Below are positions 1 through 7,343 of a stretch of 29,831 bases of DNA, one piece after another. How positions within the stretch are numbered: position 1 is the first letter of the stretch; every line of letters begins with the position of its first letter. The notes below the pieces were generated by a model. That model worked only from the letters and a program-made list of their open reading frames with translations. It did not search any database and was not told where the DNA came from. Both the position numbers and the translations under genes were made by a program. Origin of the DNA: an uncultured Lachnospiraceae bacterium (GTDB lineage Bacteria > Bacillota > Clostridia > Lachnospirales > Lachnospiraceae); contig CAJKGK010000035.1 of NCBI GenBank assembly GCA_905199445.1, positions 1 through 29,831 of the forward strand. Direction: 5' to 3'.

Positions 1-14
1 AGGAGTGATATAGA

Positions 15-2123
15 TTGGACAAAATTAAATTTACCATTGACGGGCATGAGGTTTTTGCCAGACCTGGTCAGACCATCCTCGAGGCAGCTCTTGAGGCCGG
101 TATTTATATCCCGCATATATGCAGCCATGATAACCTTCATCCATCGGGGTCATGTCGGTTGTGTGCCGTGGAAATTGAAGGCAGGGATGGTGTGGCGGCA
201 TCCTGTACAACAAAAGCACAGGCGGGGATGAAAGTGACGATTCATGGGCCTAAGGCCGAAAAAGTGAGAAGGCTTTCTCTGGAACTTATGTTTACGCCGC
301 ATCCCGAAGAATGTGTGGGCTGCCCTAAATATTTAAAATGTCAGCTTCAGGCCTTATCTCAGTATGTGGGGGTATCGGGAAGCGGCGTTCGTCATCGTAC
401 AAATAATGTTGCTTCCGATGCCAGAAATAAGCTGATGCTTCATGAAATGTACCGGTGTGTGCTGTGCGGCCGCTGCGTTCGTGTCTGCGAGGAGGTGCGC
501 GGTGTGGGTGCATTGACTTTTAAAAAGGTCAACGGACAGCTCAGAGTTGTGATTAACGGTGACACCCTTGAAGATGCCGGCTGCCGGCTGTGCGGCGCGT
601 GTGTGGAAGTGTGCCCTACCGGCTCTATTCGAGATCAGGTCGGTGTTTTTGACCTTGAAAAACCGCGTCAGGAGGCACTGGTGCCCTGTGCGGCCAGATG
701 TCCGGCCAATATTGATGTGCCCAAATACATTCGTTTCTTAAAAGAAGAAAACTACAGTGCTGCTGCGGCTGTTGTCCGTGAAAAAGCACCGCTGCCTAAA
801 ATATTAGGCTATATTTGCAGTCATTTTTGTGAATTAGAATGTAAGCGACGTTTTGTCAATGCGTCTGTGGCTATTCGTGATCTGAAACGATATGCCTGTG
901 AACATGGAGATGACGCTTGGAAAAGCAAGGCCTTTATGAAGCCGGCTACAGGAAAGCGGGTGGCCGTTGTGGGGGCAGGCCCGGCAGGGCTGACAGCCGG
1001 GTATTTTCTTAAAAAGCTGGGGCATGAGGTTACCATTTACGAAGAAAAATCATGTGCCGGCGGAACTCCCCGTTTTGGCATTCCCCAATACCGGCTTCCC
1101 AGAGAAATCATCCAGGAAGAGGTTGATCATATTTTAGAATTGGGCATAGAGCTTTGTCTGAATACAAAAATTACATCCGTTGATCAGCTTTTGGATGATG
1201 GCTATGATGCTGTTTTTGTGGCAGTGGGAACACATAAAGGCGTCAGACTGCCCATGGAAGGCAATGATCTGGATGGTGTGCTTGTGAACGTGGATTTTCT
1301 GAAAGCAGCATCCATGCAAGAAACGGTGGCGCTGGGAGATGCGGTTGTCGTCCTGGGTGGTGGCAATGTGGCCTGTGACTGTGCAGGTGTGGCAAGACGT
1401 CTTGGCGCTTCTCAGGTTCATATGGCCTGTTTGGAAAGCCGTGAGACGATGCCTGCCTCAAAGGATGAACTGGAAGCTGTGGAAAAAGACGGCGTGATTG
1501 TTCATCCGGGTGTGACTTTTGATAAGATTGTATCCGAAAATGGTAAAGTGGCGGGGGTTCAATTTTCAGAAGTGAAATCCTTTACCTTCGATGAAAACCG
1601 TCAGGCTGTTATCGAAAAGGTGGAAGGCTCCCAGCATGTGATTTCTTGTTGTACGGTGATTTTTGCCGTGGGACAGGGACCGGATCTGGATGCTTCTTTT
1701 GGTGTTGAGCTGGGCAGAGGCAATCGGATTGTTGTTAATGAAAATTATGAGACAAACAGGGCAGGTGTGTTTGCGGCCGGTGATGTGGTCACAGGTACAG
1801 CCTCAGTGATTCAGGCCATTGCCGCCGCACGTAAGGCTGCATCTGCGATTGACCGATATTTGGGGCAGGATGGAGATCTGACGGAACATCTGGTTCCGGA
1901 ACAAAAGGCAAATCCGTGGATCGGTAAAATTGAGGGGTTTGCACAAATCCCCCGGCAAAAAACCGACCAGATTCAGGATGAACAGCGCTGTCAGGGTTTT
2001 GATCTGAACGATCATGGATTTAACAAGGATACAGCCTGCCGCGAAGCTTCGCGCTGTCTTCAGTGTGATCTGCGATTAGAGCTGGCGCCTCAGAAATTCT
2101 GGAGTGATTATCCGATTCACTGA
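15..2123 (+). CDS. NuoG-like / GltD-like fused iron-sulfur FAD-NAD(P) oxidoreductase
   Basis: Predicted 702-aa soluble electron-transfer flavoprotein. Residues 1-80 form a [2Fe-2S] domain (C36, C47, C50, C64). A NuoG-type His-Cys cluster follows (H96, C100, C103, C109), then two [4Fe-4S] sets (C148/C151/C154/C158 and C190/C193/C196/C200). From about 220 it is GltD-like: CAARCP at 225-230, FAD motif GAGPAG at 320-325, second nucleotide motif GGGNVA at 448-453, and FAD-closing AAGD at 587-590. A terminal RCLQCD motif lies at 680-685. The start is TTG at 15, nine nt after AGGAG at 1-5. The family logic is NAD(P)H oxidation at the GltD-like module with electrons passed along the clusters. The physiological partner is not visible and may lie upstream of the window. 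It is co-directional with the NuoF-like gene 28 nt downstream, so they probably form one complex. Confidence 0.88.
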   Translation: MDKIKFTIDGHEVFARPGQTILEAALEAGIYIPHICSHDNLHPSGSCRLCAVEIEGRDGVAASCTTKAQAGMKVTIHGPKAEKVRRLSLELMFTPHPEECVGCPKYLKCQLQALSQYVGVSGSGVRHRTNNVASDARNKLMLHEMYRCVLCGRCVRVCEEVRGVGALTFKKVNGQLRVVINGDTLEDAGCRLCGACVEVCPTGSIRDQVGVFDLEKPRQEALVPCAARCPANIDVPKYIRFLKEENYSAAAAVVREKAPLPKILGYICSHFCELECKRRFVNASVAIRDLKRYACEHGDDAWKSKAFMKPATGKRVAVVGAGPAGLTAGYFLKKLGHEVTIYEEKSCAGGTPRFGIPQYRLPREIIQEEVDHILELGIELCLNTKITSVDQLLDDGYDAVFVAVGTHKGVRLPMEGNDLDGVLVNVDFLKAASMQETVALGDAVVVLGGGNVACDCAGVARRLGASQVHMACLESRETMPASKDELEAVEKDGVIVHPGVTFDKIVSENGKVAGVQFSEVKSFTFDENRQAVIEKVEGSQHVISCCTVIFAVGQGPDLDASFGVELGRGNRIVVNENYETNRAGVFAAGDVVTGTASVIQAIAAARKAASAIDRYLGQDGDLTEHLVPEQKANPWIGKIEGFAQIPRQKTDQIQDEQRCQGFDLNDHGFNKDTACREASRCLQCDLRLELAPQKFWSDYPIH

Positions 2124-2137
2124 GACCGGAGGAAAGG

Positions 2138-2152
2138 ATGGAAATACTGTAA
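2138..2152 (+). CDS. four-codon mini-ORF (possible translational coupler)
   Basis: ATG at 2138 is followed by three codons and TAA at 2150-2152, encoding MEIL. It has the best-placed SD in the junction (GGAGG 2128-2132, gap 5 nt). Its stop overlaps the ATG of the next gene as TAATG. That next ATG lies 19 nt from GGAGG, which is too far for normal initiation, so ribosomes may reach it by termination-reinitiation. This is inference; it could be chance. Confidence 0.3.
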   Translation: MEIL

Positions 2153-3336
2153 TGAGTGAAATCAATAAAACAATCGTCATCTGTTCTGCGGCCGGTGATG
2201 ATCCAAATGCCCAGGTCTGCCGTATGATTTTGGAAAACCATGCCCGGGAGGTTGTGGAAGCTGTAAGGGCAGTGTCTAAAAGCGTGGACCAGGCTTATAT
2301 TTATATTCCTGCTGCCTATGAAAAGGCAATACAGATGGTTGGCGGACCGGCGAAAGAAGCCGGTATTGGGCTTATTACCGGAGAAGACAGTCCGGTATGC
2401 CGTGAGGAAACTGCACTCATCAGTGCCTTTAATCAAAAACTGATTCGTCCCTTTTATATTGAAGACAGGGATACTTTCTGCGGCAATGACGGTGTGGCGA
2501 AAAAAATCTATGCCCTGGAGCCATTATGGCGTGATTATGTGGGACGCGGTGATCGTAAATATTTTTACGTATCCGGAAGTGTGGAAAAAGAAGGCTTTGT
2601 GGAAATTGCCTATGGTCAGACGCTGGCTCAGCTGATCGAACTGGCCGGAGGTGTAAAGGACAAAGCGTCAATGAAGGCTGTGTTAGTCGGTGGCGAGCTG
2701 GGGTGCTTTGTGGCGCCGAATGCTGTGGCGTCAACGGTGATTGACAGGGATAACGATATGTTTACCGGGGCTGTTCAGATCTTTGATGAAACTGTCTGTG
2801 CAGTGGATGAGACAAAACATCTTATGTCACAGGTCAAAGCGGATTCCTGCGGCAAATGTCCCCTTTGCCGGGAGGGCAGCCATCAGTTTTATACGATCTT
2901 TAATGATATTTCCAATGGCAAGGCAAAGGTTTCGGACCTGGAACTGCTTTCTGATCTGGCTCAGACCATTGGATGGGGCGCTTTCTGTCCTTTTGGCCGT
3001 CATATGGTCAGACCGGTGGAAACGGCTCTTGAGGTTATGGGGCGTGAAATTGAAGATCACATTAAGCGAAAAAAATGTGAAGCCGGAGTGTGCAAACGTT
3101 TGATGACAATGGCCATTCTTCCGGATTTATGTACAGGCTGTGAGGCCTGTATAGATGTATGCCCTGAGGATGCCATTGAGGGCAAAAAAGGATATATTCA
3201 TATGATTGATAATGATTTATGTGAAAAGTGTGGGAAGTGCGTTCCAGTCTGCGAGGCGGATGCGATTATTGTTGTGGGCAGTGTTAAACCGAAGCTCCCA
3301 AAAAGACTGACAAGGGTCGGAAGATTTAGAGGATAA
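2152..3336 (+). CDS. NuoF/HydB-like iron-sulfur subunit lacking a canonical FMN/NADH site
   Basis: 394 aa. An SLBB-like segment lies around residues 148-190. The NuoF-type [4Fe-4S] site is C233, C236, C239 and C279. A C-terminal two-cluster ferredoxin domain has C327/C330/C333/C337 and C357/C360/C363/C367, as in HydB-type subunits. The N-terminus aligns by eye only with the second half of the NuoF flavin domain. The glycine-rich GRGGAGFP region is absent, NADEGEPGT appears degraded to CSAAGDDPN (11-19), and the GxYICGEETAL motif survives only as CREETAL (83-89). It therefore probably carries electrons through clusters rather than binding NADH/FMN, that job being taken by the GltD-like module of the upstream protein. 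An upstream in-frame GTG at 2104 lies inside the previous gene and is less likely. Confidence 0.82.
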   Translation: MSEINKTIVICSAAGDDPNAQVCRMILENHAREVVEAVRAVSKSVDQAYIYIPAAYEKAIQMVGGPAKEAGIGLITGEDSPVCREETALISAFNQKLIRPFYIEDRDTFCGNDGVAKKIYALEPLWRDYVGRGDRKYFYVSGSVEKEGFVEIAYGQTLAQLIELAGGVKDKASMKAVLVGGELGCFVAPNAVASTVIDRDNDMFTGAVQIFDETVCAVDETKHLMSQVKADSCGKCPLCREGSHQFYTIFNDISNGKAKVSDLELLSDLAQTIGWGAFCPFGRHMVRPVETALEVMGREIEDHIKRKKCEAGVCKRLMTMAILPDLCTGCEACIDVCPEDAIEGKKGYIHMIDNDLCEKCGKCVPVCEADAIIVVGSVKPKLPKRLTRVGRFRG

Positions 3337-3344
3337 AAACGTCC

Positions 3345-3384
3345 GTCATACAAAGACAACAATCTTGTTTTGTCTTTGTATGGC
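3345..3384 (+). terminator. putative terminator after the oxidoreductase pair
   Basis: A 13-bp inverted repeat pairs 3347-3359 with 3370-3382 and is extended by one G-C pair beyond a wobble. The loop is 10 nt. The stem is AT-rich and followed only by an interrupted T-rich stretch (TTGTTT), so efficiency may be modest. Confidence 0.55.
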
Positions 3385-3506
3385 TTGTTTGGTGATTTTA
3401 ATGAAATTGTAAAAACATCTGGACTTTATTCCGGTGAAATGTTAAAATAATGATGTTGATTTAAAATATTTATTTAACTTAGTAACAGATTAAAGGGGAA
3501 TATTAG

Positions 3507-3800
3507 ATGAATAAGAAAATTAAAACACCAGCTGTAGAAAAACTGTTTGAAGGTATTCTCAGTCTGAAAAATATGGATGAATGTTTTGACTTTTTTGAAG
3601 ACATCTGTACGATTAATGAGCTGCTTTCATTATCTCAGCGTTTTGAGGTGGCACGGATGCTCAGAGAGCAGAGAACCTACCTTGAAATTGCAGAAAAGAC
3701 CGGAGCTTCTACTGCAACGATCAGCCGTGTAAACCGTTCACTGAATTATGGGAATGACGGTTACGACATGGTGATCCGACGTATGGAAGATGAAGAATAG
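3507..3800 (+). CDS. YerC/YecD-type TrpR-related DNA-binding protein
   Basis: 97 aa, the usual size for this Firmicute family. It is all-helical with a TrpR-like helix-turn-helix at about residues 44-83, including the segments SQRFEVARML and GASTATISRVNRSLNYG. The family resembles the Trp repressor in fold, but its ligand and targets are not generally established, so no tryptophan role is claimed. Start ATG at 3507, eight nt after AAGGGG (3493-3498). It stands alone between two terminators, suggesting a single-gene transcript; no convincing -35/-10 pair was found upstream. What it regulates cannot be told from this window. Confidence 0.85.
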   Translation: MNKKIKTPAVEKLFEGILSLKNMDECFDFFEDICTINELLSLSQRFEVARMLREQRTYLEIAEKTGASTATISRVNRSLNYGNDGYDMVIRRMEDEE

Positions 3801-3816
3801 TGATTTTTAACAAAGG

Positions 3817-3879
3817 CAGAAAACACCGTCAAGGATGGGCAGCACACCGTCTATCCTTGACGGTGCTTTCTGTTTTTTG
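3817..3879 (+). terminator. strong, probably bidirectional terminator
   Basis: A perfect 13-bp stem (3824-3836 with 3853-3865) has a 16-nt loop. It extends past one mismatch by six more pairs (3817-3822 with 3867-3872) and is followed by TTTTTT at 3873-3878. Read on the minus strand the inner stem is followed by TTTT, so it can also end the convergent DUF1836 transcript. Confidence 0.85.
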
Positions 3880-3937
3880 ATATTGATTCGTTATAAATTC
3901 GAATGAGACTGTTTTGCTAAGCTGCCCTAAAAGACTT

Positions 3938-4615
3938 CTACTTTTTCTTCTTTTTTTCCGGTTCATCCAAGCGATTCATTGTATCAATGATTTTTTCTAC
4001 CAACTGTTTTTTGAGAAAAATATCATAGCACAGAGAGCAGACAAAGGCAAAACTGTGGAGGGTGTCTGCCTGATCCGGAGGGGTATGAGAAAAACTATTT
4101 TGTGACAGTTTAAATTTTTTGAAAAGATCATCCATAATTTCCGGCTGAAAGCTTTTTTGAAGTTTAAAAACTTCATTATAGATATCATTCAGTCCCAGGT
4201 CACTGCTGCTGTTTTTAAAATATTGTGTACGTACAGGTTTTAGAAGAATTTCAATATCTGCCATGGACAACATACTTTTCAGGTAATAAATAAAGGTCAA
4301 TAAAAGAAGATGATCTCCGGAATATTTTTTCTTTTCCGGTGGTGGAAGCAAATTATTTTTTGCATAGTTGTTGATCATTGTTTTTGTAAGAATTTTATCA
4401 TTGTCATAACGCTTTGTATTTCCCAGGTGTTCATCCATAAATGTGGTGACCTGATCCATATACAGATCAATGCCGGGAAGCATTTCCGGTTTGATATAAT
4501 CCATTGTTGCCTTGTCGTTTTTCATCTGCTGCAGAAGCTGTTCAATCAGCTGCGTCAGATGAGGGGATGGATGTCCCGAATCCGCCAAGGCCTCGTTTTG
4601 TTTGTTTTCATCCAT
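3938..4615 (-). CDS. DUF1836 family protein
   Basis: 225 aa, no signal peptide or membrane segment. The central part (about residues 70-130) has the DUF1836 pattern YDNDKILTKTMINNYAKNNL followed by a PPxKKKYSxDHLLLLTFIYYLK stretch. This resembles a MerR-like winged helix in which Tyr/Asn residues precede a basic segment, so DNA binding is plausible but unproven. The C-terminus ends in a lysine run. The start ATG at 4615 follows AGGGTG (4623-4628) and lies downstream of a strong promoter at 4641-4669. The in-frame extension to 4669 begins inside that promoter and is rejected. Function is unknown in the family; it has its own promoter and shares a terminator with the TrpR-like gene. Confidence 0.82.
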   Translation of the reverse strand: MDENKQNEALADSGHPSPHLTQLIEQLLQQMKNDKATMDYIKPEMLPGIDLYMDQVTTFMDEHLGNTKRYDNDKILTKTMINNYAKNNLLPPPEKKKYSGDHLLLLTFIYYLKSMLSMADIEILLKPVRTQYFKNSSSDLGLNDIYNEVFKLQKSFQPEIMDDLFKKFKLSQNSFSHTPPDQADTLHSFAFVCSLCYDIFLKKQLVEKIIDTMNRLDEPEKKKKK

Positions 4616-4640
4616 TAATTTCACCCTGCTTTCGTAATTT

Positions 4641-4669
4641 ATTATATAATAATCCAGGACACCGGTCAA
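4641..4669 (-). promoter_or_regulatory. sigma-A promoter of the DUF1836 gene
   Basis: On the minus strand TTGACC (4664-4669), a 17-nt spacer and TATAAT (4641-4646). It sits 22 nt past the end of the upstream VanZ gene and 26 nt before the start codon, so the leader is short and the start is fixed. Confidence 0.85.
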
Positions 4670-4690
4670 TCAATATAAGCAGCCTGAGCC

Positions 4691-5218
4691 TTAATGGCGT
4701 TTAGGCGTATCAAGGGCCTTAAAAATACTTTTCCGTCCTGCAAAGCAGAACATTTGGGTAACAAAGACGCCTAAAATAATTCCAATGCCGTCAATGAGGA
4801 CATCCCGGGCAGAGGCCGAGCGGCCGCTGACAAAGGATTGATGAAATTCGTCACTGCAGGCGACAAGAAAACAAAGAAAAACAGAAATTAAAAACAGCCA
4901 GGCGTGGCGCAGCCGGAAAACGATGTACAAAGGCAGAGTGAGAGAAACTGCCAAAAGGAAATATTCTGTAATATGAGCGGCCTTGCGGACATAAAAATGA
5001 ATTTTCTCCACATAATGATCCTGGCGATCCATGTCCCAGTTTTGATTTGTGATTTCATTAAATACAGAGACGATTTCCCGGCTGATCCTAAGGCTTAAGG
5101 ACGCAGATGCTTCGCCTTGCTGCGCAGAGAACTGAAAGATCATATACATCATAAACAAAGCCGGCACAAAGGCTAAAGGCTTTAAAAGAAACTTCAAAAA
5201 GGTTTTAAAAAAATTCAA
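4691..5218 (-). CDS. VanZ family membrane protein
   Basis: 175 aa. Hydrophobic segments lie at about 11-30, 81-101, 107-122 and 139-160. The VanZ-like signature is present: RKAAHITEYFLL around 78-89 and the acidic/His stretch CSDEFHQSFVSGRSASARDV at 121-140. VanZ in the teicoplanin resistance cluster gives low-level resistance, but most chromosomal relatives have no known role, so no resistance is claimed. The start is TTG at 5218, nine nt after GGAG (5228-5231). Longer in-frame starts (5275, 5251) overlap the promoter elements and cannot be used from that promoter. It is monocistronic and divergent from the araC-type gene. Confidence 0.82.
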   Translation of the reverse strand: MNFFKTFLKFLLKPLAFVPALFMMYMIFQFSAQQGEASASLSLRISREIVSVFNEITNQNWDMDRQDHYVEKIHFYVRKAAHITEYFLLAVSLTLPLYIVFRLRHAWLFLISVFLCFLVACSDEFHQSFVSGRSASARDVLIDGIGIILGVFVTQMFCFAGRKSIFKALDTPKRH

Positions 5219-5246
5219 AATTAATGGCTCCTTTCTTTTTTCATGA

Positions 5247-5275
5247 ATCATATCATGATTTGAATGTAAAGTCAA
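5247..5275 (-). promoter_or_regulatory. sigma-A promoter of the vanZ-like gene
   Basis: Minus strand: TTGACT (5270-5275), 17-nt spacer, TATGAT (5247-5252). Its -35 is only two bp from the -35 of the divergent araC promoter. Confidence 0.85.
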
Positions 5276-5277
5276 AA

Positions 5278-5306
5278 TTGAAAAAAATCTCCATTTGTGA
5301 TAGGAT
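5278..5306 (+). promoter_or_regulatory. sigma-A promoter of araC-lysO
   Basis: TTGAAA (5278-5283), 17-nt spacer, TAGGAT (5301-5306). The -10 is one mismatch from consensus. It is back-to-back with the vanZ-like promoter. Confidence 0.65.
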
Positions 5307-5331
5307 AATGCAGTAGCTGGAGGTGATCCTG

Positions 5332-6426
5332 TTGAGTGAGTGTAAATATGATGAAATTGAACGTTATTTTCCGGAATCTAAAAGGGACTTTTATGAATTT
5401 ACCGAAAATGAGAAGAATTTTAGAAAAATATATTATTCCAAGTATGGACATTTGATTTCTGCGCCCATATCCATGGAGCAGCTGCGGCAGATGCTTACGA
5501 TTTATCCGTTTTTGCCTCAGCTGTATCCGTTTTTTTCTTCAATGGCCAGGCATCCGTCTGAGTTTAGACTTCCCGCAGCGCAGTCTTTAGAAGCTTCTCC
5601 GATCTATGTTTCAAGACATGAGCGTTATTGCTATCCGGTGATTCATACCCATGATTATGTGGAAGCTTTATATGTTTATGACGGAGACTGCAGGCAGTTT
5701 ATATGTGGACGAACGATAGAGCTTCATAGAGGGGACTTTTGTATTCTTTCCCCGGATGCCCCGCACTGTGTGCTTGCTTATGAGGATAATAATATTATTA
5801 TCAATATACTGATTAAAAAAAGCCTGTTTAACTGCGCTTTTTTTGAAATCCTTAAGGAAAAGCATCTGCTGGCTGGATTTTTTAATGATATTTTATATCA
5901 CAGCACGGCCAGTCCTTATCTGATTTTTCCTACAGCGGATGACGGCCAGATCCGACATCTGATTGAGGTTATGTATGACGAAAATTATTGCAGAAACAGA
6001 TACTATCAAAATTTTATGACTACATATTTTCAGGAATTGATACTGGTGCTTTTACGCCGATATGAAATGTATGCCGTTGTTCCCAGTCCTATGAATACAA
6101 AACTGAATCATCAGATTGTGGCGGTTCTTAATTATATTCATGTGAATTACAGTCATGTGACGATGGGAGAGCTGGCCGGATTTTTTAATTACAGTGAAAA
6201 TTATCTTTCAAAAATGCTGAAAGAATATACAGGGGAAACTTTTTCTCAGCTGATTTTTGAGCTGCAGATGAAAAACGGAGCCCTTTTACTGGAAAATACA
6301 AAAAAGACGATTGCACAGATCAGTCAGGAAGTGGGCTGCTTTGATGCCAGTCATTTTAATAAGAAATTTAAAAAAACATATGGTATATCTCCTGCACAAT
6401 ACAGAAAGGAAAAATTAAAATGTTAG
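5332..6426 (+). CDS. AraC family regulator with cupin sensor domain
   Basis: 364 aa. A cupin-type sensor occupies roughly residues 100-160 (VIHTHDYVEALYVYDG, HRGDFCILSPDAPH). A C-terminal AraC/XylS double helix-turn-helix spans about 262-360, ending in the typical ASHFNKKFKKTYGISPAQYR. The start is TTG at 5332, placed eight nt after an almost complete anti-SD complement, GGAGGTGATCC (5319-5329). An in-frame GTG at 5323 lies within the SD and is rejected. The gene overlaps the downstream small LysO-type gene by seven nt, so the two are cotranscribed and the regulator probably controls its own operon, including the exporter. The ligand is unknown; an amino acid would fit the exporter family but is inference. 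Confidence 0.9.
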   Translation: MSECKYDEIERYFPESKRDFYEFTENEKNFRKIYYSKYGHLISAPISMEQLRQMLTIYPFLPQLYPFFSSMARHPSEFRLPAAQSLEASPIYVSRHERYCYPVIHTHDYVEALYVYDGDCRQFICGRTIELHRGDFCILSPDAPHCVLAYEDNNIIINILIKKSLFNCAFFEILKEKHLLAGFFNDILYHSTASPYLIFPTADDGQIRHLIEVMYDENYCRNRYYQNFMTTYFQELILVLLRRYEMYAVVPSPMNTKLNHQIVAVLNYIHVNYSHVTMGELAGFFNYSENYLSKMLKEYTGETFSQLIFELQMKNGALLLENTKKTIAQISQEVGCFDASHFNKKFKKTYGISPAQYRKEKLKC

Positions 6427-6695
6427 AAACACTGATTATGTTTGCCGGTGTGCTGATCGGCTATTTTTTTTCACCGAAAAAATATGAAGGGTTTAATGCA
6501 CGGCTTCAGATTGTATGTACAGCGCTTCTTATTTTTTCAATGGGTGTATCTCTGGGAAACAGGGAAAACTTTTTTCAGGAAATTGCGTCTTTAGGGATAG
6601 AGAGTGCAATATTTGCCATTATACCGATTGCTTTTTCCGTCATTGCTGTTTATCTTCTGACAAAATGGCTGATGGATAGAAGAAAGGGGGCATAA
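6420..6695 (+). CDS. LysO-type exporter, N-terminal half (split subunit)
   Basis: 91 aa, three hydrophobic segments (about 2-16, 28-46, 59-83). The sequence GxxxGYFFSPKKYEGFNARLQ... MGVSLGNRENFF matches the N-terminal part of the LysO (DUF340) family; the E. coli member exports lysine and its toxic analogue thialysine as one polypeptide of about 300 aa. Here that protein is encoded by two consecutive genes, this one and the next, the stop being followed at once by the next start. ATG at 6420 overlaps the end of araC. Because the second half also begins with its own strong SD, the split looks natural rather than a recent frameshift. Substrate not shown by the sequence. Confidence 0.78.
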   Translation: MLETLIMFAGVLIGYFFSPKKYEGFNARLQIVCTALLIFSMGVSLGNRENFFQEIASLGIESAIFAIIPIAFSVIAVYLLTKWLMDRRKGA

Positions 6696-6698
6696 GTG

Positions 6699-7301
6699 AT
6701 GGTGATCATTGCAATTGTGGCACTTGTGGCCGGCATTCTTTGCGGTCATTTTATTTTTCCTCAGAGCCTTGTGGATTTTTTTAGCAATTATTCGGACTAT
6801 GTTCTTTATATACTGATGTTTTCTGTGGGAATCAGCGTGGGATTGAATAAATCTGTTTTTAAGAAAATAAAAGAATATCACATTAAGATTTTTTTAATTC
6901 CGGCAGGAATCATATGCGGAAGTATTCTGGCCGGTTTTGTGTGCAGCCAGATTCTGGGAACAGCACTGAATGAAAGCATGGCCGTTGTCTCGGGACTTGG
7001 CTGGTACAGTCTGTCTGGTGTGCTTGTCACAAGCCTGGCCGGTGCTAAAATGGGAACCATTGCTTTTTTAAGCAGTTTGCTCAGGGAGATTGCTTCATTT
7101 CTTACGATTCCGTGGATTGCACGACATCTGAATTCTTATGCGGCCATTGCACCGGCAGCAGCGACCAGTGAAGATACCACGCTACCCATGATCATGAAAT
7201 ATACTTCCGAGGAGGTTGTTGTTCTGGCCGTCTTTAACGGCGTGGCATGTTCGGTTATGGTGCCCATACTTACAAAATTTCTGTACCAGATTTTTTCATA
7301 A
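6699..7301 (+). CDS. LysO-type exporter, C-terminal half
   Basis: 200 aa, about five to six membrane segments. It begins with a repeat of the N-half theme (hydrophobic stretch, then ILMFSVGISVGLNKSVFKKI at about 38-57, parallel to MGVSLGNRENFF in the first half). It continues with the family core SGLGWYSLSGVLVTSLAGAKMGT and AAATSEDTTLPMI. The last two contain conserved small and acidic residues expected in the LysO translocation path. ATG at 6699 is eight nt from GGGGG (6686-6690); an in-frame GTG at 6696 is five nt away and also possible. Together with the 91-aa protein it should make one transporter. The last codons form one arm of a hairpin used as terminator by the opposite-strand antiporter. 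Confidence 0.82.
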   Translation: MVIIAIVALVAGILCGHFIFPQSLVDFFSNYSDYVLYILMFSVGISVGLNKSVFKKIKEYHIKIFLIPAGIICGSILAGFVCSQILGTALNESMAVVSGLGWYSLSGVLVTSLAGAKMGTIAFLSSLLREIASFLTIPWIARHLNSYAAIAPAAATSEDTTLPMIMKYTSEEVVVLAVFNGVACSVMVPILTKFLYQIFS

Positions 7302-7317
7302 AAATCCGGTACAGAAA
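7273..7317 (-). terminator. terminator of the CaCA antiporter, overlapping the lysO 3' end
   Basis: An 18-bp stem with one mismatch (7278-7295 with 7300-7317) has a 4-nt loop. On the minus strand it is followed by TTTT (complement of 7274-7277), so it fits termination of the minus-strand antiporter. On the plus strand no T-run follows. The left arm and loop include the last codons and stop of the plus-strand gene. Confidence 0.65.
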
Positions 7318-7343
7318 AATGGGAGGATATGACACAGTATTGT

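Noticed and set aside
2104..2151. Upstream GTG start for the NuoF-like gene
   Set aside because: Lies inside the preceding gene without an SD and adds 16 residues unlike the family.
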